Origin: Cochliopodium minus
Taxonomy: Eukaryota > Discosea > Himatismenida > Cochliopodiidae
DNA: 12,928 bases
Direction of reading: 5' to 3'
Assembly (NCBI GenBank): GCA_024220525.1
Contig: JAMYWO010000040.1
Span: 144,009 to 156,936, forward strand
The notes under the pieces are model-generated. The model was not told where the DNA came from. It did not search any database and saw nothing but the letters and a program-made list of their open reading frames with translations. Of the stretch, positions 1-8,465 are shown piece after piece; position 1 is the stretch's first letter; each line of letters begins with the position of its first letter. The translations under genes were made by a program, and so were the position numbers.

Positions 1-50
1 TGTTTTTATATTTTCTATATTTTTTCTCACAATAATATTTGATATTACAG

Positions 51-3000
51 ATGATCCCAAATCCACAGATCCAACAGATGGAGGTAATAAAAAATTATTT
101 TCTTTTAAATTAATCAATAAGATCCTATTAACCAAAAATATCATTTATTATTTCACTCTATTGACAAAATAATCTATATAAATATTTTTCTGGGTGTAAA
201 ATCTTATCTCATTTATAAATAGACCTATAATTTAAATAGCTTTCTCTTAATCAGAAAAATTAGTAATATTTTTGCATCAACAAACTTATATATTTCTCAA
301 TATTTCTTTATTTGAAAAAATAAATTAATTAGAATAACATTTTTACTTGCATTATTAACAATTATAATTTTTTCAATTAGAATGACGATTCCGTTTATCA
401 GAAAAGTAATCTGCTTTTTACAAACATATTAAATTGGATATCGAGAAAATTAATTATTTTTTTCAAAATTAGTGATCCAAATGATAAAAGAGGAGAAATT
501 TGTTGATATTGACGAAAATTTTGTAGAGAATTTTGGCAAACTTTCAATCAATCATAAGAAAGCGATCAGGGGAGGTGATATCTTTTTGAAATTTTGATTT
601 AAAAGATTAATATATATTTTTTAGTAATTTCATCTATTAAGGGTGGGCCCAATTTGTTGAACTTTTTCAGAAAATTATTTGAGAACAGCCCGTTTCTTTC
701 CAAATTGAAGAGAAAGGACAGAGAACCAAAAAAATATTTTAAACATATTCCCACCAACCAGGATGATCATTTTATAGGAGTGGACTCCATGTATGAGCAA
801 ATGAAAATTCCGCTCAAAAAAATGATTTTAGTCGATAGAGAACCATATATTGATGAGAGAGATGGATTTTTTGGTTTGCCTAGTAGTTCTGGGAATGGTA
901 AGATGAATTTATTCAATTTTTTAAATTTTCTTTTAAAAAATTTTCTTTTATTTTTTTATTATATAAAGGAAAAACACATTTTGGATATGAATTGTGTTTA
1001 GAAGCAATGAGAAATAAAGAAAATAAATTCAATGTTCAAGATGAGAAACTCAACAAGATACTGGCTCAACCTATCTTTTCTCTCATCGTTTACTTCAATT
1101 CATGTTTTGAATATAATTTGATAGTAACCAACAATATCGAATCAATAAGGATTGATGCTTCTGTTAGAATTCTTTTGCGTAATTTTTTTTTCATCTAATA
1201 CTTTTTTTCCTTTTCTAAAAGTTCTTTTTTAATAATTTTAGAATCTTTTTTGGATATTAATGATCCTTTAGATTGGAATAATCTTTATAATTTCTTCTCC
1301 TTCTTGGTACCATCAGAAACAGAAAGAATTGTCGAAGTGTGTTATCTGGATTTCCAAAATTACTACCCTTCCAAATGTGAAAAGCCTGTTATCATTCTCT
1401 ATTTCGATGAACTTATCAAATCCTGTGACCAAGATCATGAAAAAATGCAACAATATGTAAAAATGATGAATCATATGGCAGATATTTTCAAACATCCAAA
1501 TCATAAAAAAAGAGAATTTAACAAAGAACTTATCCCTGCATTCTTGATCAACATTTTTACTTCCATTCAAGCAATATCCATTGCAAACAAGCATGTCATC
1601 AAAACACAATCAGGGAGAGACATGACACTTTTGTATTTGCGTAAGCCAAGTGTAAGAGAAACGCTCTCATTAGTAAAGAACATTTGGCACAACGAGTATG
1701 ATTCATATCATTATGCACAAGTCGGAGCGATGTGGGTGAATGGAAACTTCAAATTACTTAGACAATACATCACAGAAATAGGGAAGAATACAGAGCTTTC
1801 TATCCAAAATATATTTGAAGTTTTCGATAATTTCAAAAATGTCTCCTACTTCAAACCAAACAATTCAAATTGGATTTTCATTGCTTTGATTTTTTGTCCA
1901 CTCCATGTTTTTCCAAAAGATAATTTTTTGCAAAAATCAGTATTAACTTTGATCCTCGACTCGTACCTTTACACTGGTGACTCCACTGAATCAGAGGATG
2001 TCGCAGTTGACAGCAGCATAAAAAATTTGAATACATCCAAACTTTATTTGTATTTATTTTCAAAATCTGAAATGAAAGACCTAAAAGATAAATTCTTGAA
2101 AGTGTTGATAGGGAAGCTTCTTTTTCTGGAGTACCACATAACTCTCAAAGATTTTGAAAGATACGTCATTTATGTACTCTTGATCCGACTTAACTGTTGT
2201 AAGTATCTTCTTGAAACCAATGTTTATTCTTTGGAAGCAAATGGTGATAATGTTCAACTTTTGAATTTCAAAAAATCGAAACTTCTTCCCTTCTCATTTG
2301 GGATTTTTAAAAATTGCCAACTTTCATTCTCCAAAGTAATTTTAAACGCAGAACTAGACATGGATTTTTCTCGTTTAGAACAAAATGAAAATTGGAATTT
2401 TTCTCACTATCCTCCGAAATCCAAGATTCTTAATCCTTTTACCATTTACCAACCTACAAACAATTCCTTTCCTGGGTTTGATTTTTTCATCACTTATCTC
2501 AACAAAAATGCATCTTTTTGCATTTTAACAGTGCAAGTGAAAGATAAAGAAGATGATAGTTTTGAAAAAGATTTAGATTCAGTTGTTGTGGGACAATCGA
2601 TTTCAAACACAATAAATCAATTGGAGAAAATTTCTTTAGAATACAGTGGTAACTTTAAATGATTAAAAAAATATTATTTGATCATTCTTTATTTTTATTT
2701 GTGTAGATCTTGGCATTCAACTCAAAAATTGTAGTTATTTACTTTTAAGCAGAAAAGAACTAAAAGATCCTGAGAGTTGGAAATCTTCATTGAACAGTTT
2801 TCTAAAAAAAAAAGAACAGGAAATAACAAAAGAAGAAGAAAAAAAAAAAAAAGAAGAAAAAAAAAAGTTGAACAAAAGAAAGGTAATGAATAATATTTTC
2901 ACAATTATAATTTATTAAAAAAAATTAACTCATAATTTAGAGATCAAATAAGAACCCCGGGAAAAAGGTATTATTTTTATTTTTCTTTTTTCTTTTTATT

Positions 3001-3512
3001 TTCTAATAAATCTAGGCCTCCAAAAAACCAAAGGTAACTCCGATTATAAATGAACAAAAAACTGTGTTTGTGAATAGAATGAAAAAAGGATTAGAAATAG
3101 AACTTGGAGGAATCTTTTTTATTTGTGGAGAAACATTGGAAGATTTCTTTGGGACTACTCTCTATCAGTTCTTCGAATGGAAACTTCAGTTCCACAATCG
3201 CATCTTTAGTCAGCTAAATGATGTTGATGAAATGGAGACCGTTTTTTCGTCGTCTTCTGAAGTTATGAATCCCCAACAACAAATACGTTTTAATGAGGCA
3301 CAATCTCACAAAATCCAAGTGTATAATATCTGAAATTTTTTTAGTCAAAAAAAATGATATAAAACTTATCAGAGAAAAAAATGAATATTGACTTAATTAA
3401 TGATTTCAAAAAAGAAATTCTCCCTAAATTTAAAATCCTTACGCTTAAACTAGCACCTCGAAACAATTCTAAAGAATGCAATGTTCAACCAATAATATTC
3501 AATTGGAAATAG
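51..3512 (+). CDS. Crinkler/RHS-like P-loop NTPase with REase-like nuclease region, 5' partial
   Basis: Proposed exons are 51-83, 473-574, 625-897, 969-1178, 1242-2648, 2707-2882, 2941-2967, 3016-3318 and 3375-3512; all junctions are GT-AG and phases agree, giving about 888 residues. The core from 625 to 2648 is firm. Residues about 127-140 hold a P-loop (SSSGNGKTHFG, split by an intron, with S in place of the usual first G/A). Residues about 254-262 hold a Walker B motif (VIILYFDEL). Residues about 617-640 show GFD followed by QVKD, which resembles a PD-(D/E)xK nuclease with Q-x-K. This NTPase plus nuclease order is known from the Crinkler-RHS family, whose members include secreted effectors and selfish-element-linked proteins. 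The header domain is not visible. A Lys/Glu-rich linker and a further conserved-looking segment follow. The last exon is less certain: without that splice the stop is at 3331-3333. The role in this organism is unknown. Confidence 0.68.
84..472 (+). other. Long intron or undefined 5' region of the Crinkler-like gene
   Basis: This AT-rich stretch has no long reading frame. In the simplest model it is one 389-nt intron, unusually long beside the 48-71-nt introns downstream. A second model inserts a 25-nt exon at 381-405, which has an AG before it and GT after it and leaves a typical 67-nt intron at 406-472. That exon is phase-compatible only if exon 51-83 is read from its ATG. I cannot choose between the two. 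Confidence 0.35.
2803..2882 (+). repeat. Lys/Glu-coding low-complexity A/G tract within the Crinkler-like gene
   Basis: A purine-only stretch of AAA, GAA and AAG codons encodes a charged Lys/Glu run ending in a basic KLNKRK. The next 27-nt exon (2941-2967) continues with RSNKNPGKK, so the basic cluster could act as a nuclear localisation signal or a flexible linker. The tract is prone to slippage, so its length may vary between strains. Confidence 0.6.
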
Positions 3513-3628
3513 ATAAATCAAACCTTTTTATAATTTTCCTAATAAAAATGTATCATCAGTCAAATGACTTTTCATCAGTAAAGTTAATGAGCACGAATAA
3601 ACAGTGAAAATAAATAAAATTAAAAAAA
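3513..3628 (+). promoter_or_regulatory. Spacer upstream of array copy 1
   Basis: A 116-nt AT-rich spacer lies between the proposed Crinkler-like stop and copy 1. It must hold the 3' end signal of one gene and the promoter of the next. The start codon follows an A-run, as in most of the other copies. An AGATAA (GATA-type) word overlaps the left end, but this is not significant in such base composition. Confidence 0.3.
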
Positions 3629-4917
3629 ATGGAAATGTATCAAATTGAGAATAAAAAAGAGAAGAGGAGAACTGTTGCTTGCCATCCATGTAGTATAGGA
3701 CATAGAAAGTGTGATGGACAGGTTCCATGTCAAAATTGCGTTTTGAGAAAGGTGGAATGTGTAAAAAATCACAAAAGGAAACCAATTGGTATAAAGACAA
3801 AATATCAAATTCAATTTTGAAAAATATATGATTTATTAGGAAGGCCAAGGTATTTAAATTTAATATCACCCCTTTTTTGATTTTTAATGTTTGTAAAGGG
3901 ATTTGGAGAAAAAAATAAAAAGCAAATATACTTTGATATGTAATCAATGTAATACAAAGATTCATATTGATAGCAAATTTTGTAATTTTTGTGGGAATAA
4001 AATCATGAGCCACACTGAATTAATGAAGGAAATCGATATATTGAAGAAAAAAGTTCTTGAATTGACCCAAATCATCGAGTTAAGAGGATCAATGACAGAT
4101 ATTATAGGTATGAAAAGAAATAAAAAAGATAATTTTGATAAAATCACAGTTGATTTTTAAATAAGTTCATGATATGTCAATTCTGAACAAAATTAGAGAA
4201 TCTAATTGTAACTTTCCATTCCCATCACATATTTCAGATATCTCTCCTACATTCCTCAACATATTAGGATACAATCAACAAGATATTTTTAATTGTTACT
4301 ATCCTGATTTGATCCATAAGAATCATCACCAAGTAAATAAACCAGGGGAAAATTTCAATAATTATTTTTTAATTAATTAATTAAATAGTCCATTGGTAAT
4401 AGAATTGGTCTCAAAGTTATAGAAATGAAAGGTATCATTGAGCCAAAGTTTTGTTTTGAAGAACATATCTTCTTAAGAATGAAAAACGGGAATTATCTTC
4501 ACTTTATTTCCAATTCTACTTCATTCTTTGTAAAAAAAAAAATTATTCTAAAGGAAATAATAATTCTAAAAGAAATTAACTGACATTTTCTTTTTTTAGG
4601 ATTTAAATAAAAGAACTTCCTACCTTTATTGCATCCGTGTTCAAAAAATTTGTGAAGTTAATTTGCATGAATCTTCTTTGCCTCCTGCTCAATTACCTTC
4701 TATTTTGACTTTTTATTGTGAAAATTCTTCAGATGCACCTAACTTTGAGGATCTTCAAAGACAAAGTGTTGGTTCTTCTCATGATAGGGAGAATCTTGTT
4801 GCTGATATCAATATCTCTAATAACAATTTTTTATTGAATAATGACAATAATAATTCAAGTATCAATACACTTTTTGTTGAAAGTTCTTTTGATGTTGATA
4901 ATTATTTCAATTTTTAA
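3629..4917 (+). CDS. Array copy 1: Zn2Cys6 - zinc ribbon - coiled coil - PAS regulator, 334 aa
   Basis: Exons are 3629-3788, 3840-3849, 3899-4107, 4166-4332, 4389-4529 and 4600-4917. Residues 18-44 form a C-x2-C-x6-C-x5-C-x2-C-x6-C cluster with Asp after Cys3 and Pro before Cys4, as in fungal Zn2Cys6 factors; here one exon encodes it whole. A GRPR tail follows (54-57). A zinc ribbon C-x2-C-x10-C-x2-C-G lies at 71-89, and a heptad coil with L/I/V at a/d positions at 97-118. A PAS-like domain spans about 146-245 (ISDISPTFLNILGY; EEHIFLRMKNGNY; IRVQKI). The tail is Ser/Asn/Asp-rich and ends FDVDNYFNF. It is probably a nuclear, dimeric transcription factor with a sensory PAS domain of unknown ligand. 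The 10-nt exon is needed to keep the frame and supplies the conserved GRP. The first DNA-contact loop (SIGHRK) differs from the other copies. Confidence 0.85.
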
Positions 4918-5088
4918 AAAAATGATTTTAATTAATTTATACTATAATTCTTTTTTTTTTTTTCTTCCTACTTTATGATGTTATTTGAATATAACTTGAG
5001 GTCCATAGGAGATTATCTCGGGTTTTGTTATTTGTATAAATTTGAAGGAATATCCTATTTTTCAAAGAAAATAAAAAATTAAAAAAAA
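4918..5088 (+). promoter_or_regulatory. Spacer between array copies 1 and 2
   Basis: This 171-nt spacer has a T-run near 4951-4963, as expected near a 3' end, then a more mixed stretch around 4991-5060, then an A-run into ATGATG. No AATAAA is seen close to the copy 1 stop. A TTATCT word sits at 5013-5018. No reading frame of interest is present. Confidence 0.3.
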
Positions 5089-6707
5089 ATGATGTTAAAA
5101 GATAAGAGAGTTGTTGCATGTTTGTCTTGCAAAAAGAATCATAAAGTAGGATATTAATCATTATACTTACAATAAAAAAACAATAACTATAATTCCTCTT
5201 TCATTTTTTTTTCTAGAAATGTGATGAACAGAGACCATGTGGATATTGTGTAAAAAGGGGAGTGGAATGTGTAGAAAATCTAAAGAGGAAAGCACATGGT
5301 AAAATAATTAAAAAAAATAATCATAAAAACAGTATGAGGCGATTATAAAATTATAATAAACTGAAATTAAAATATAATGATTTTGGGATACGTTTATGAT
5401 TAGACCTACATATTGTAAATTATCAAATTTTATTTCAATATTAAAGGTAGACCGATCAAAAGGGATCACCCAATAGATAGACAAGTCGAATATCAGGTAA
5501 TGGAATTGAAATGTGATAAATGCTCATCTAAGAATGCAACCAATTCAAGATTCTGCTCCAATTGTGGAAATAAGTTTAACAATAATGCAGAATTGATGAT
5601 GGAAATTGATTTGCTGAAGAAAAAAGTTTTGGAACTAACAAAAATAATTGAATTGAAAAATGATATAAGTATTATACCTTCCCCAATCTTATTTCTTTTT
5701 TTTTTTGATCAAATTTATTTATCAAAAATTTTTTTTTTTTTAAATTTAGTGCCAGATCTGACCATGATCTCCATGTTAAATTCTGTCAATGACAAATATT
5801 GTTTTACACCATTGAAGTCTTATATTTTTGAAGTGACACCAACGTTTCAGAATCTTTTGGGCTATGGTAGATTTCCCTTTTAAATATTTTATTTGATTAT
5901 TTTATTAATTTACATTTATTTTTTAAAAATATTTATTTCATTAATTCATTTTATTTTATTTACAAGAAAATTTGTATAATTTTTTCTACCCCGATCTCAT
6001 TTCGAAATCTCATTACGATGTAAACACAAGGAAAACAAGTAATTGTAACATGAAAATTGTGGAAGTGCAAGGAGTAGTCATGAACAAACTAATCTTCGAA
6101 GAGCATATCTTTCTAAAAATGAAAAACGGCAATTTTATCTACTTGATCTCCAATTCAACCATTATATTCGTAAAAAAAAAAAAAATTATTTTTTATTTTT
6201 TTATTTTATTTTAAATTTAATTTTTATTTTTATTTTAAATTAAAATTTTTTATTATTTATCCAAAAAAGAAATAACCCATTATTGAATTCAACTATCATC
6301 ATATCAAAAAAAAAAATCAATTCTTTATCATTTGTTTTTTTTGTTATTAATTTAATTAATTTAATTATTTTTTAATGAAGGATGCTGTTTCAAAAACACC
6401 TTCTATTTATACCATTCGCGTTCAAAAATTGATAACCACTAATATTGAAGAGTCTTCTTTACCTCCTCGTATCGAGCCTAAAGATTCTGTTTTGTATGTA
6501 GACAATCCAACAGAATTTTTGGAAGCTAAAGCTAGAAGATTTGGACCTGATTCAACCACCATTGTGGAAAAAACCAATGATAATCTTAATTTCTCTCAGG
6601 AGATTAACATTTTAGTTGAATGTAATGATTTTAATGTAAATAATAGCATCTCTAATCTTATGTTGGATGGATCTTTTGATGATAATTACTTTGGAAATCT
6701 TAATTAA
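5089..6707 (+). CDS. Array copy 2: Zn2Cys6 - zinc ribbon - coiled coil - PAS regulator, 335 aa
   Basis: Exons are 5089-5145, 5217-5298, 5447-5668, 5750-5866, 5967-6169 and 6381-6707; all junctions are GT-AG and in phase. The Zn2Cys6 cluster is split by a phase-0 intron just before the KC of Cys3 (loop KKNHK, then K-C-D). The GRP tail codon is split by the intron common to all copies. A ribbon C-x2-C-x10-C-x2-C-G and a heptad coil (MEIDLLKKKVLEL) follow. The PAS-like domain starts IFEVTPTFQNLLGY, is cut by a private phase-1 intron after LGY, continues FFYPDL and EEHIFLKMKNGNF, and ends IRVQKL followed by EESSLPPR. The tail ends GSFDDNYFGNLN. The start could be either of two adjacent ATGs. AATAAA at 6754-6759 is a candidate polyadenylation signal. 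The role is inferred as for copy 1. Confidence 0.85.
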
Positions 6708-6921
6708 ATCTATTTCTTTTTTTATTATTTTCTTTTTTATTTCACTGAAATTAAATAAAATTTTATTCTTTTTTGACAATACAAAAGGAATAAAACATAT
6801 TCTTTACATGAGATTCTTCTCAGGGAGTATTTTGTGAACCAAGGGAGTTTTTAGGGAGATAACCAAAGTTCATCCTGCATAAGATAACTTTAATTAAAAA
6901 AAAAAAATCACTTTTTGGAAA
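6708..6921 (+). promoter_or_regulatory. Spacer between array copies 2 and 3
   Basis: This is the longest spacer in the array, 214 nt. A T-rich part with AATAAA (6754-6759) is followed by a less AT-biased block that contains AGGGAG three times (6822-6827, 6842-6847, 6853-6858) and two AGATAA words (6857-6862, 6882-6887). An A-run and a short T-rich stretch precede the ATG. The G-rich block is a plausible promoter core; this is inference only. Confidence 0.35.
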
Positions 6922-8367
6922 ATGTATATTAATTCAAAACCAATCGTGAGAGAAAGAAGAGATGTGTAAAATGATATCAATAATCATTTCAACTTTAAAT
7001 TAATTTTTTGAAATAAATCAAAATTTAAGTGTTGCATGTTTGGGATGCAGAACAAATCACAAAGTAATTCAATTATAAACCCTTTATCATTTAATAATCA
7101 ACTTAATCTCCTTTTCATTTCAAAAGAAATGTGATGGACAAAGGTAAAAAAAAGAAATTGAAAGAACAAAAAGAATTTTATCAGATTAAATGATTTGAAT
7201 GGAATAGACCATGTGGATATTGTACAAAAAGAAAACAAGAATGTGTAGAAAATCATAAGAGGAAAGGATTTGGTAAATATTTTTTTGATGGATACAATTT
7301 TTCCAATATTTCCTCTTCTATACAGGAAGACCAAAACAATCTGAAGAAGATAAAAGAATAAAATCAAATGAAGTGAGATGTATGAAATGTCAATGTTCCA
7401 ATGGAGCCAATTCCAATTTTTGTTCGAGTTGTGGTTCAGAATTGATAAAGCATAGTCCAATATTGTTGAAAGAAATAGAAATGTTGAAAATGAGAATAGA
7501 ACAATTAACAAATATCATCGAAATAAAAAACCATCTCAGTAAAAAAAAAATCTGTTTTTTTATTTTTTTGGTCAAATTTTTTATTTTTATTTTTATTTTA
7601 AAGCGTGTGATATGAATTTAATGTCTAAATATACTGGAGAAATCGATCCAAAACATTGTGTTTTCCCAATCCAAGCATGTATAATGGAAATATCTCCATC
7701 TTTCCAAAACTTGCTTGGTTACAGCGATCTCACCAACTACTACCTCCCCAATCTCTTTGCGAGACACACATTTAAAAAGGTGCGTGTAGAACAAAACATG
7801 GTCTATATAAAGCATGAAATAATAGAGGGGTTGGTGGCTCCAAAATTCATATGTGAAGAAAATCTCTATTTGAAGCACCGAACAGGTACTTTTATTAACG
7901 TTTTGGTGAAAGCAACTCTTTACTTGGTAACTTTTTTTTTAAAATAAAAAATCAATTTTTTTTTGAAATATTTAAAATATTTTCTTGAATTTCTTATATG
8001 TTTAATTTTTTTCAACAACATTCATTTTGATTAGGAAGCAAAGAACTTTACTCCAACTCATTATTCCTTGAATGTCTTAAAGATTTGTGAGATGGGAATC
8101 AAAGAAACATCTGTTCCTTACCGTGCCAATCCTCCTTATTATCTTTACCAAACCAGTCCTCAGGATTCTGAATTTCCTGAAGCTGTTTTCAAGTGTAACT
8201 ATAGGAAGATTAATGATCCCATCGACTTTTTAAACAATTCTCAAAGTCTTCTTCCTGTGGCCAATGAAGATTTGGGATCTGGTTTCAACAATTTGATCTT
8301 ACCTGTCAATAATACCTTTCAATTTGACAATACCTTTGTAGAATTTGAAAATATATTCAATTTTTAA
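6922..8367 (+). CDS. Array copy 3: Zn2Cys6 - zinc ribbon - coiled coil - PAS regulator, 342 aa
   Basis: Exons are 6922-6965, 7030-7063, 7127-7143, 7208-7272, 7326-7538, 7604-7926 and 8035-8367. The Zn2Cys6 cluster (CLGC...KKCDGQRPCGYC...) is assembled from three exons, one of only 17 nt; the phase-2 intron between QR and P occurs only in this copy. The start is supported because MYINSKP leads into RERRDVVAC, matching RRDVVAC of copy 4. GRPK, a ribbon with one extra Cys (C-x2-C-x10-C-x2-C-G), a heptad coil (LLKEIEMLKMRIEQL) and a PAS-like domain (CIMEISPSFQNLLGY; EENLYLKHRTGTF; YSLNVLKICE) follow. The post-PAS motif is weakened to KETSVPYR. The C-terminus ends FVEFENIFNF. Most of the PAS domain lies in one 323-nt exon. 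AATAAA at 8369-8374 almost touches the stop codon. Confidence 0.85.
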
Positions 8368-8465
8368 AAATAAAAAAAAAGTTTTTTCTCTTCTCCACAT
8401 CTTTTATCATCCCCAATGAATAAACTTCATATAATCTTGCCTTATATCATTAATAAAAAAAAAAA
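8368..8465 (+). promoter_or_regulatory. Very short (98-nt) spacer between array copies 3 and 4
   Basis: The 98 nt between stop and start hold an AATAAA right after the stop, a C/T-rich segment around 8389-8415 and an A-run before the ATG. No other recognisable element is seen. The compactness suggests that the 3' end of copy 3 and the promoter of copy 4 overlap or abut. Confidence 0.3.

Noticed and set aside
1313-1609. Minus-strand open frame across the Crinkler-like exon
   Set aside because: It is fully inside a strongly coding plus-strand exon with Walker B. The antisense product has no recognisable motif.
3528-4013. 161-residue minus-strand open frame
   Set aside because: It lies antisense over copy 1 exons with conserved cysteine spacing and reads as a hydrophobic, Phe-rich product typical of the complement of A-rich exons. 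It has no domain of its own.
7612-7947. PAS domains as LOV photoreceptors
   Set aside because: The flavin-binding cysteine motif of LOV domains (N-C-R-F-L-Q type) is absent in all copies.
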